A stretch of 64,000 nucleotides of DNA from an uncultured Lachnospiraceae bacterium (GTDB lineage Bacteria > Bacillota > Clostridia > Lachnospirales > Lachnospiraceae). The position numbers and the translations under genes were made by a program. The stretch is from NCBI GenBank assembly GCA_910584785.1, contig CAJUDX010000004.1:1-64000 (forward strand), written 5' to 3'. Shown one piece after another: positions 1 through 8,036 of this stretch. Below the pieces are notes generated by a model. That model was not told where the DNA came from and did no database searches. It was given only the letters and a program-made list of their open reading frames with translations. The stretch's first letter is position 1. Every line of letters begins with the position of its first letter.

Positions 1-115
1 AAAAGTACACTTTAACAATATTTCAACGTGCAAAGCAGTAGTTATTGCGTAGTAAATGCAGGAATTAGGCACGAACTGCGGTTAAGGAAAATGCAGAGGA
101 GGAAGGAAGAGATCC

Positions 116-727
116 ATGCAGTGGTATTTGTTAAAAACTTGGGCAGGAAGAGAGGAAGAACTGGTCAGAGTGATACGAAGAGCAGTTCCTAAAACTTTAT
201 GTAAGGAATGTTTTGTAATAGAGCAGGAACGTATATGGATAAGGCAAAAGAGAAATATTCTTCATAGAGAACTGCTGTTTCCTGGATGTGTCTTTCTCAC
301 CTGTCAGAAATCAGAATCGATGTTATCCCGCATCGAGAGGATTCCGGCAATCGCCAAATGGATAGCCGAAGGCAGCCTTAATATCCTGCATATGATGGAA
401 GAAGATGGGAGATTTCTGGAAGAATTAGCGGGACAGGATCACAGAGTAAAGCTTTCCTATGTATGGAAAGATGAACAGGGAAAAATTTGTCGGTTATCAG
501 AACCTTTGAAACATTATCAGGGACAAATTGAGCGGATTCAATTTAAAAAGAGATATGCCATGATTCGCCATAGACTGTGGGGAGAGAATAGAACATTTGT
601 TCTTGGAATTTTATTAAAGGAAGATATTCATCAGGAATATTTATTGAATGGCAGGCTGACCGAAAAAATGTTTGATGAATGTGGATTGGCAGCGGATGCA
701 AGAATGCCGTTGGTGGAGATGGAATAG
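116..727 (+). CDS. loaP: LoaP-type NusG-family transcription antiterminator
   Basis: The 203-aa protein opens with the NusG N-terminal (NGN) signature WYLLKTWAGREE. A C-terminal KOW-like segment (GQIERIQFKKRYAMIRHR) lies near residues 135-155. LoaP proteins are specialised NusG paralogues that travel with RNA polymerase and suppress termination in long polysaccharide or antibiotic operons. This gene heads a run of about 15 glycan genes, which is the usual LoaP position in Firmicutes. The start is supported by GAGGAGGAAGG about 7 nt upstream. The next gene starts one base after the stop, so they are co-transcribed. The housekeeping NusG is unlikely because that gene normally sits with secE and rplK. 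Family assignment is firm; the LoaP subfamily call rests on sequence type plus context. Confidence 0.85.
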   Translation: MQWYLLKTWAGREEELVRVIRRAVPKTLCKECFVIEQERIWIRQKRNILHRELLFPGCVFLTCQKSESMLSRIERIPAIAKWIAEGSLNILHMMEEDGRFLEELAGQDHRVKLSYVWKDEQGKICRLSEPLKHYQGQIERIQFKKRYAMIRHRLWGENRTFVLGILLKEDIHQEYLLNGRLTEKMFDECGLAADARMPLVEME

Positions 728-728
728 C

Positions 729-2594
729 ATGAGCAGTTATCGATTAGAAAAATACCTGCCTGGGAATAAACGGGTAAGGATGCTGGTATTGATGGCAGCA
801 GATATTGGTATCATTTGTCTGGCATCTTTTTTAGGGCTGTTTATCCGTTTTGATATGAATATCAGCAAGATTCCTGAAGAATATGCCCAAGCGGTGATTG
901 TGTATCTGCCATTTTATATACTTACTACCATCACAGTTTTCTTTCTTTTGCGGATGTATACTACGATGTGGAGTGCAGCTGGGATTCGGGAGGCAGGGCA
1001 TATTGTGGGGGCGTGTGGGCTGGCTTCGTTAATTCAGATTGCCGGAATGCTGATGATGGAAATGAAGGTTCCCCGGAGCTATTATGTACTTTCTTTCATT
1101 GTACTTTGTGCTTTTGAAGGGATTGTTCGTCTGTCCTATCGGATTTTAACTTCTGTCACTTTACCTGGAAAATACCAGAAAAGAAGCAGCCGGGTATTAA
1201 TTGCAGGGGCCGGGACAAGCGGAGCAGTGATCCTCAAAGAAATGCTTACCAGCCAGTACGCCCAGGGTCAGGTAGTTTGCTTTGTGGATGATGATAAGAA
1301 TAAGATTGGAAAAATTTTAAATGGTGTTCTGGTGGCTGGAAATCGAAAAGATATCCCGAAATTGACAGAAAAATATGCAGTGAATGAAATTTATATTGCT
1401 ATGCCATCCGCTCCGGCAAAGGACAGGAAGGAAATTATTGAAATTTGTCGGGAAACGGGGTGTAAAGTAAAGATTCTTCCAGGTATTTATCAGCTTTTAA
1501 ATGGTGAGATTAGTGTAAGCAAGCTGCGGGAGGTAGAAATAGAAGATCTTCTGGGCCGGGAGCCTGTTCAGGTGAATATGGATGAGATTCTTGAACACGT
1601 CAATGGCAAGGTGGTACTTGTGACGGGAGGAGGAGGTTCCATCGGGAGTGAATTGTGCCGCCAGATAGCCGGGCATCAGCCGAAACAATTAATTGTATTT
1701 GATGTCTATGAAAATAACGCTTACGACTTGCAGCAGGAATTGAGAGATAAATTTCCAGAACTGAATTTGGCTGTGCTGATTGGGTCAGTGAGAAATACCC
1801 ACCGGATGGAGTCGGTTTTTGCACAATACCAACCAGATATTGTCTATCATGCAGCAGCGCATAAACATGTGCCGTTGATGGAAGACAGCCCAAATGAAGC
1901 AATTAAGAATAATGTCTTTGGTACTTACAAAACAGCAAAAGCAGCGGATAAATATGGGGCGAAACGATTTGTTTTGATTTCCACGGATAAGGCAGTCAAT
2001 CCGACGAACATCATGGGAGCATCAAAACGGATGTGTGAAATGGTAATTCAAATGATGAATGCAAAATCGAAAACGGATTTTGTGGCAGTACGGTTTGGCA
2101 ATGTGTTGGGAAGCAATGGGTCCGTGATTCCTTTGTTTAAGAAACAGATAGAGCAAGGCGGGCCGGTGACGGTAACACATCCTGATATTATCCGGTATTT
2201 TATGACGATACCGGAGGCCGTTTCCCTGGTATTACAGGCTGGGGTATATGCAAAGGGCGGAGAAATCTTTGTACTGGATATGGGAGAGCCGGTGAAGATT
2301 TTGGATTTGGCAAAGAACCTGATACGGCTTTCCGGTTATAAGCTGGGAGAAGATATTCAGATTACATTTACCGGCTTAAGACCAGGAGAAAAACTATATG
2401 AAGAACTGCTGATGAAGGAGGAAGGGCTTCAGGATACGCCCAATAAGCTGATTCATATCGGGAAGCCGATAGAGTTTAACCGAGAAGAATTTAGTAAACA
2501 ATTGGACAGGCTGTATGTGGTGGCAAATTTGGATTCGGAGGCAATACGGGATGAGGTGAAAAAGATTGTGCCTACATATCAGGAATCGTCTTAA
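729..2594 (+). CDS. Membrane nucleotide-sugar 4,6-dehydratase (PglF/CapD type)
   Basis: This 621-aa protein has about four N-terminal membrane segments (residues ~15-140), a Rossmann CoA-binding-like domain, and a C-terminal extended SDR domain. The NAD motif VTGGGGSIGSE lies near residue 298. The active-site stretch STDKAVNPTNIMGASKR near residue 417 has Met where soluble SDRs have Tyr, as in PglF-type UDP-GlcNAc 4,6-dehydratases. Known members convert UDP-GlcNAc to the 4-keto-6-deoxy sugar. An in-frame start exists at 672 inside loaP, but ATG 729 follows GGTGGAGATGG and falls right after the loaP stop, so it is preferred. The adjacent aminotransferase would use the keto product. The exact stereochemistry of the product cannot be read from sequence. 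Confidence 0.88.
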   Translation: MSSYRLEKYLPGNKRVRMLVLMAADIGIICLASFLGLFIRFDMNISKIPEEYAQAVIVYLPFYILTTITVFFLLRMYTTMWSAAGIREAGHIVGACGLASLIQIAGMLMMEMKVPRSYYVLSFIVLCAFEGIVRLSYRILTSVTLPGKYQKRSSRVLIAGAGTSGAVILKEMLTSQYAQGQVVCFVDDDKNKIGKILNGVLVAGNRKDIPKLTEKYAVNEIYIAMPSAPAKDRKEIIEICRETGCKVKILPGIYQLLNGEISVSKLREVEIEDLLGREPVQVNMDEILEHVNGKVVLVTGGGGSIGSELCRQIAGHQPKQLIVFDVYENNAYDLQQELRDKFPELNLAVLIGSVRNTHRMESVFAQYQPDIVYHAAAHKHVPLMEDSPNEAIKNNVFGTYKTAKAADKYGAKRFVLISTDKAVNPTNIMGASKRMCEMVIQMMNAKSKTDFVAVRFGNVLGSNGSVIPLFKKQIEQGGPVTVTHPDIIRYFMTIPEAVSLVLQAGVYAKGGEIFVLDMGEPVKILDLAKNLIRLSGYKLGEDIQITFTGLRPGEKLYEELLMKEEGLQDTPNKLIHIGKPIEFNREEFSKQLDRLYVVANLDSEAIRDEVKKIVPTYQESS

Positions 2595-2646
2595 TTAAGA
2601 TAATGTAAATAAAAATAGAAAATTTAAACTAAAAGAGGATAAATGA

Positions 2647-3930
2647 ATGGCATTTAACCAAAGAAATAATTTTAAACCGTTCAAATCAAAAGTATGGCTT
2701 GCCAGTCCGACGATGCATGGAGAAGAGCTTAACTATATAACCGAAGCCTATGAAACAAACTGGATGTCTACGGTGGGGAAGAATATTAATGAAGTGGAAG
2801 CGTCTGTGGCAGAGTATGTGGGTGTCCGGTATGCTGTGGCTTTATCATCAGGAACTTCTTCCCTGCATTTAGCTATGAAACTGGCAGGAATAGAAACTTA
2901 TGGGATTCCGGTAACTGGTCATGGGGCATTAGAAGGAAAATATGTGTTTTGCTCGGATTTAACTTTTGATGCAACGGTTAATCCTGTTGTATATGAGGGA
3001 GGGATTCCTGTTTTTATTGATGCTGAATACGATTCGTGGAATATCGATCCGCAGGCGCTGGAAAAAGCATTTGCCATGTATCCAGAGGTAAAAATTGTTG
3101 TTCTTGCCCATCTGTATGGAACTCCGGGAAAAATGGAGGAAATTGCTGCAATCTTAAATAAACATAAGGCAATATTGATTGAAGATGCCGCAGAATCGTT
3201 TGGTGCAACTTACCATGGAAAACAGACAGGAAGCTTTGGGAAATATAATACCATCTCATTTAATGGCAATAAAATAATTACCGGATCAAGCGGAGGATGT
3301 TTTTTAACTAATGATCGGGAAGCCGCAGATAAGATACGGAAATGGAGTACCCAGAGCCGGGAAAATGCTGCCTGGTATCAGCATGAGGAGCTTGGCTATA
3401 ATTACCGGATGAGCAATGTGATTGCCGGGGTGGTAAGAGGGCAGTTTGGCTATCTTGAAGAGCATATTAAACAGAAAAAGGAAATTTACTACCGCTATAA
3501 AGAAGGGTTTAATGGTTTGCCGGTATCTATGAATCCCATTCCCGATAAGTGCGAACCAAATTATTGGCTGAGCTGTTTGCTGATTGATTCGGAGGCAATG
3601 AGTAAGCAGGTACGGGGAGAAAGGGAAGTTCTTTATCTGCCTGAACACGGAAAAAGCTGCCCGACGGAGATTTTAGAAGCAATGAACAGTATTCATGCCG
3701 AAGGCCGACCCATCTGGAAGCCGATGCATGCGCAGCCTATTTATCGGCTGAATCCATATGTAGTAAAGAATGGAAACGGACGGGCAGGAAGTAATGCTTA
3801 TCTTGCGGGTGAAACGCCGGATAATGGGATGGATATTTTTCATCGGGGTCTGTGCCTGCCCAGTGATAATAAGATGACACAAGAACAGCAGGACAGGATA
3901 ATTGAGGTGGTTCGGGCTTGTTTTGCATAA
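2647..3930 (+). CDS. DegT/DnrJ/EryC1/StrS-family PLP sugar aminotransferase
   Basis: The 427-aa protein has the DegT fold motifs: SSGTSSLHLAMK near residue 65, DAAESFGA near residue 182, and SFNGNKIITGSSGG, in which Lys209 is the predicted PLP-binding lysine. Family members transfer an amino group to a 3- or 4-keto nucleotide sugar. Placed after a 4,6-dehydratase, the likely job is C4 amination of UDP-4-keto-6-deoxy-GlcNAc (PglE-like). An AGAGGATAA sequence precedes ATG 2647. An insertion near residues 80-100 lengthens it compared with compact PglE proteins. I infer the substrate from context only. Confidence 0.85.
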   Translation: MAFNQRNNFKPFKSKVWLASPTMHGEELNYITEAYETNWMSTVGKNINEVEASVAEYVGVRYAVALSSGTSSLHLAMKLAGIETYGIPVTGHGALEGKYVFCSDLTFDATVNPVVYEGGIPVFIDAEYDSWNIDPQALEKAFAMYPEVKIVVLAHLYGTPGKMEEIAAILNKHKAILIEDAAESFGATYHGKQTGSFGKYNTISFNGNKIITGSSGGCFLTNDREAADKIRKWSTQSRENAAWYQHEELGYNYRMSNVIAGVVRGQFGYLEEHIKQKKEIYYRYKEGFNGLPVSMNPIPDKCEPNYWLSCLLIDSEAMSKQVRGEREVLYLPEHGKSCPTEILEAMNSIHAEGRPIWKPMHAQPIYRLNPYVVKNGNGRAGSNAYLAGETPDNGMDIFHRGLCLPSDNKMTQEQQDRIIEVVRACFA

Positions 3931-3950
3931 AGAGAAAAAGGGAGAGAGCA

Positions 3951-5663
3951 ATGTCTAAGAAAAAGACGGTCGCTTTTATCGGTGGAATGGTGGCTGCAGT
4001 AGCTGTAATTTCAGGATATGTTTTAAGGAAGAAAGCCGAAAACAAAACCTATATAGCTGAATCTGTTGAGCCGCTTTTGAAGCGCGAAATGGGATTTTAT
4101 GAAACGTATATAAAACGTATTTTTGATATGATTTGTGCGGTTGGCATCATTATTTGTTTTGGTCCGCTTTATCTTTTTCTTGCAGTGCTGGTAAAAATAA
4201 AACTGGGTTCGCCCATACTGTTTGTCCAGGAGCGTCCGGGAATCATTGGTTCAAATGGTAAAGAAACTATTTTTAAGATGTATAAATTTCGTTCTATGAC
4301 CGATGAAAGAAGTGAAAATGGAGAATTGCTTCCAGATGAAGTTAGGTTAACAAAGTTTGGAATGTGGCTTAGAAGAAGCAGTCTTGATGAACTGGGAGAA
4401 ATCGTTAATCTTCTTAATGGAACGATGTCGGTCGTTGGTCCGCGTCCGCAGTTGGTTAGAGATATGGTATTTATGACAAAGGAACAGAGAATCCGCCATA
4501 CTGCAAAACCGGGATTATCAGGGCTTGCACAGGTGAACGGTCGCAATGCCATAACATGGGAAGATAAATTGCAATGGGATCAGGAATATATTAAAAAGGT
4601 ATCTTTTTGGGGAGATATAAAAATCATAGCTAAAACGGTAACAAAGGCCTTAATTAAACAGGAAGGCATTATGCAAAGCGGTATGGCTACAGCTGAAGAT
4701 TTTGGAGATTATTTACTGAGAACAGGTAAGATTGAACCGAGTGAATATGTTAAGAAACAGGTTGAAGCAAAGAAGATTCTCTCTAAATGTGGAGAAAAGA
4801 AACAGAGATTAGACGTAGATGATGAAATCGACAGTGTTTTCCCAACCGAAAAGTACAGTGTACTAATGTCTCTTTATAGCAAAGAAAAGCCGGAATATTT
4901 AAACATGGCTATTCAGAGTATGCTGGAACAAACCTATGCCCCTGATGAAATCGTAATTGTTAAAGATGGAAAAATAACACCAGAATTGCAGGAGATATTA
5001 AATCGATACAGGACAGCTTATCCAGAGGTGTTTAACATCGTTGGGTATGAGGAAAATTGTGGTTTGGGTTTTGCACTTAATTATGGTCTTAAACATTGTA
5101 AGAATGAATTGATTGCCCGTATGGATACAGATGATATTTCCAGGCGTGATCGCTGCTGGAAACAAGTCAGAGCATTTGAACTTCACCCAGAGTACACCAT
5201 TATTGGATCGGCAGTAGATGAGTTTTATGGTACCCCAGATAAGATAACGGGGTGCCGCAGGGTTCCAACCCAGCCGGAAGAGATTTATGCATTTGCAAAA
5301 CGACGAAGTGCATTCAACCATCCATCCGTAATGTACAGAAAAAGTAAAGTACTTGAATTTCATGGGTATGGTAATCTTAGAAGAAATCAAGATGTTGACC
5401 TATTTGGAAGAATGCAGTTTGGGGGGTGTAAAGCAGCCAACTTTAGGGAATCTTTACTTTTCTTTCGGTCAGATGAAAATCTGGCAAAAAGAAGAAAGAG
5501 CTGGGAAAATACATGGAGTTATATCGATACGATTCGAAACTTTTATAATATGGGATATGCAAAATTATCGGATGTCGTTGTAATTGCTATTGCACAAATA
5601 GGGGTGTACATAATGCCAATTGGAATGCAGAACTGGATGTACAGCTATTTCTTAAGGAGATGA
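3951..5663 (+). CDS. Fused initiating sugar-1-phosphate transferase and GT2 glycosyltransferase
   Basis: The 570-aa protein joins two enzymes. Residues ~40-230 are a monotopic phosphoglycosyl transferase (WcaJ/PglC family). It has a reentrant hydrophobic helix, the KFRSMTDE motif, the catalytic Asp-Glu pair in SSLDELGEIVNLL (~residue 145), and VGPRPQL. Such enzymes move a sugar phosphate onto undecaprenyl phosphate at the inner membrane face. Residues ~300-560 are a GT2 (GT-A) domain with the nucleotide and metal motif ARMDTDD near residue 390. The fusion could start the lipid-linked glycan and add the second sugar. A short hydrophobic N-terminal segment (residues 6-22) precedes the first domain. 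Start 3951 has GGGAGAG upstream; an earlier in-frame ATG at 3918 lies inside the previous gene. Confidence 0.87.
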   Translation: MSKKKTVAFIGGMVAAVAVISGYVLRKKAENKTYIAESVEPLLKREMGFYETYIKRIFDMICAVGIIICFGPLYLFLAVLVKIKLGSPILFVQERPGIIGSNGKETIFKMYKFRSMTDERSENGELLPDEVRLTKFGMWLRRSSLDELGEIVNLLNGTMSVVGPRPQLVRDMVFMTKEQRIRHTAKPGLSGLAQVNGRNAITWEDKLQWDQEYIKKVSFWGDIKIIAKTVTKALIKQEGIMQSGMATAEDFGDYLLRTGKIEPSEYVKKQVEAKKILSKCGEKKQRLDVDDEIDSVFPTEKYSVLMSLYSKEKPEYLNMAIQSMLEQTYAPDEIVIVKDGKITPELQEILNRYRTAYPEVFNIVGYEENCGLGFALNYGLKHCKNELIARMDTDDISRRDRCWKQVRAFELHPEYTIIGSAVDEFYGTPDKITGCRRVPTQPEEIYAFAKRRSAFNHPSVMYRKSKVLEFHGYGNLRRNQDVDLFGRMQFGGCKAANFRESLLFFRSDENLAKRRKSWENTWSYIDTIRNFYNMGYAKLSDVVVIAIAQIGVYIMPIGMQNWMYSYFLRR

Positions 5664-5742
5664 AAAAATAAATCTACATGTTTTATAGGGCACGGGTTTT
5701 CTAACAGGATGATTTCATAAAGTAAAAAGGAGAAAAACGGAA

Positions 5743-7056
5743 ATGAATGTATATAAAGAATTAATCGATCAGAAAGAATCCCTTTCCCTGGTGGGCCTTG
5801 GATATGTTGGAATGCCTATTGCAGTAGAATTTGCCAAGCGCGGAGTTAAAGTGATTGGATTTGATCTTAATTCGGAGAAAATCAGAATCTATAAGTCCGG
5901 CGTTGATCCGACGAAAGAAGTTGGGGACGAAGTGATCAAGAATACAACCGTGAAATTTACCTCAAAGGCAGAAGATCTAAAGCGTGCTAAGTTTCATATT
6001 GTGGCTGTTCCCACGCCTGTTAATGATGATCATACACCTGACCTTTCCCCTGTGGAAGGAGCAAGCAGGATTCTGGGAAGGAATCTTACAAAAAACTCTG
6101 TGGTAGTCTTTGAATCTACGGTCTATCCAGGTGTGACTGAGGATGTTTGTGTTCCCATTCTGGAGAAAGAATCTGGTCTGAAATGCGGTATAGATTTTAA
6201 GGTTGGCTATTCACCGGAGCGGATTAATCCTGGCGATAAAGTACACAGGCTTTCAACAATTAAAAAAATTGTCTCCGGCATGGATGAGGAAACACTGGAT
6301 ACTGTGGCAAAGGTATATGAGATTGTCGTGGATGCGGGGGTATATAGGGCGGAAAGTATTAAAGTTGCAGAGGCAGCAAAAGTAATTGAAAACAGTCAGC
6401 GTGATATTAATATTGCTTTTATGAATGAACTTTCCATTATTTTCAATAAGATGGGAATTGACACAAAGTCTGTTTTGGAAGCGGCGGGGACAAAGTGGAA
6501 TTTTCTGAAATTCTATCCAGGACTCGTTGGCGGGCATTGTATAGGTGTAGATCCGTACTATTTAACTTATAAGGCGGAGGAATTAGGCTACCATAGCCAA
6601 ATCATCCTGTCCGGGAGAAGAATAAATGATGATATGGGTAAGTATGTTGCTGAAAATGTGGTAAAAAATCTGATTGCTGCGGACAAGGCAGTTAAGGGAG
6701 CAAAGATTGCCATTATCGGATTTACTTTTAAAGAAAATTGCCCGGATACCCGAAATACAAAGGTTATTGATATCGTAAATGAACTTCAGGAATATGGGAT
6801 TGAGCCAACGATTGCTGACCCGACTGCGGATGCAGCGGAAGCGAAAAAACTTTATGGTGTGGAATTTGCAGATATAGAGGAAATTAAAGCCATGGATGCG
6901 GTAATTTTAGCCGTTGCGCACACGGAATTTGCATCGTTTACCGTGGAACAAATGAGCAAATTTTTTGGTGATGGAAAGAAAGTTCTGCTCGACCTGAAAG
7001 GTCTTTTGAACAGAAAAGAATATGAACAGGCCGGATATAGCTACTGGAGGTTATAG
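5743..7056 (+). CDS. UDP-N-acetylhexosamine 6-dehydrogenase (TviB/WbpO-like)
   Basis: A 437-aa nucleotide-sugar dehydrogenase that oxidises C6 of a UDP-HexNAc to the uronic acid using two NAD+. The N-terminal NAD motif GLGYVGMP is at residues ~18-25. The catalytic Cys266 lies in GGHCIGVDPYYL. The C-terminal domain carries GFTFKENCPDTRNTK. The sequence type matches TviB/VipA and WbpO proteins, which make UDP-GalNAcA, better than UDP-glucose dehydrogenases. The 4-epimerase follows after 2 nt, so the two probably act as a pair. Start ATG 5743 is preceded by AAAAGGAGAAAA. Whether oxidation or epimerisation comes first is not determinable here. Confidence 0.88.
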   Translation: MNVYKELIDQKESLSLVGLGYVGMPIAVEFAKRGVKVIGFDLNSEKIRIYKSGVDPTKEVGDEVIKNTTVKFTSKAEDLKRAKFHIVAVPTPVNDDHTPDLSPVEGASRILGRNLTKNSVVVFESTVYPGVTEDVCVPILEKESGLKCGIDFKVGYSPERINPGDKVHRLSTIKKIVSGMDEETLDTVAKVYEIVVDAGVYRAESIKVAEAAKVIENSQRDINIAFMNELSIIFNKMGIDTKSVLEAAGTKWNFLKFYPGLVGGHCIGVDPYYLTYKAEELGYHSQIILSGRRINDDMGKYVAENVVKNLIAADKAVKGAKIAIIGFTFKENCPDTRNTKVIDIVNELQEYGIEPTIADPTADAAEAKKLYGVEFADIEEIKAMDAVILAVAHTEFASFTVEQMSKFFGDGKKVLLDLKGLLNRKEYEQAGYSYWRL

Positions 7057-7058
7057 CT

Positions 7059-8033
7059 ATGGGATATCAGAATGTCAGGTTCCCGGATGGGAGCATTTTT
7101 CTTGTTACAGGCGGTGCTGGGTTTATTGGATCAAATCTATGTGAGGCGATTTTGAATTTAGGGTACAGCGTGCGGTGCCTGGATGACTTATCTACAGGGA
7201 AAGAAGAGAATGTGGTGTTATTTCTGAATAACCCAAACTATACTTTTATCAAGGGGGATATTAAGGATCTGGATACTTGTATAAAAGCTTGTGAAGGTGT
7301 GCACTATGTCCTTAATCAGGCGGCTTGGGGCAGTGTTCCGCGTTCCATTGAGATGCCGCTCTTTTATTGTGCAAATAATATTCAGGGTACGCTAAACATG
7401 ATGGAGGCTGCCCGTCAGAATGGTGTGAAGAAATTTGTTTATGCATCGAGTAGCAGCGTCTACGGTGACGATCCAAACTTGCCTAAGACAGAAGGACGGG
7501 AAGGAAAACTTCTCTCCCCCTATGCACTTACCAAGAGATGTGATGAGGAGTGGGCAAAGCAGTATACCAGACATTATGGTTTAGATACCTATGGCCTTCG
7601 CTATTTTAATGTGTTTGGTCGCAGGCAGAATCCTAATGGTGCTTATGCGGCAGTTATTCCCAAACTGATCAAACAGATGATGAACGGAGAAATTCCAACC
7701 ATTCATGGTGACGGCAAACAGAGCCGTGATTTTACGTATATTGAGAATGTTATTGAGGCAAACTTAAAAGCTTGTATCGCGGGGAGCGAAGCAGCTGGAG
7801 AAGTATTTAATATTGCTTATGGTGGCAGAGAGTATTTAATGGATGTATATTACTGTTTAACAGAGGCATTAGGCGTAAAGATAGAGCCAAACTTTGGACC
7901 AGACAGAGCAGGTGATATCAGGCACAGTAATGCTGATATCAGCAAGGCCAGAGAGATGCTGGGGTATGATCCTGAGTGGAGTTTTGCGCGGGGAATTAAA
8001 GCTGCGATTGAATGGTACAGGGAGAATTTATAA
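7059..8033 (+). CDS. UDP-N-acetylhexosamine 4-epimerase (WbpP/TviC-like)
   Basis: A 324-aa extended SDR. It shows the NAD motif VTGGAGFIGSN at residues ~16-26, the catalytic Tyr155 and Lys159 in PYALTKR, and SSSSVYGDD before them. The segment AAWGSVPRSIE resembles the WbpP/TviC group, which interconverts UDP-GlcNAc(A) and UDP-GalNAc(A). It begins 2 nt after the dehydrogenase stop (GGAGG lies just upstream). With that enzyme it would supply UDP-GalNAcA or UDP-GlcNAcA to the glycan. The subgroup is inferred from motif resemblance and from the pairing. Confidence 0.87.
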   Translation: MGYQNVRFPDGSIFLVTGGAGFIGSNLCEAILNLGYSVRCLDDLSTGKEENVVLFLNNPNYTFIKGDIKDLDTCIKACEGVHYVLNQAAWGSVPRSIEMPLFYCANNIQGTLNMMEAARQNGVKKFVYASSSSVYGDDPNLPKTEGREGKLLSPYALTKRCDEEWAKQYTRHYGLDTYGLRYFNVFGRRQNPNGAYAAVIPKLIKQMMNGEIPTIHGDGKQSRDFTYIENVIEANLKACIAGSEAAGEVFNIAYGGREYLMDVYYCLTEALGVKIEPNFGPDRAGDIRHSNADISKAREMLGYDPEWSFARGIKAAIEWYRENL

Positions 8034-8036
8034 AGG

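Noticed and set aside
1..115. LoaP recognition hairpin upstream of loaP
   Set aside because: No convincing small hairpin of the described type was seen in the short stretch available; it may lie before the window.
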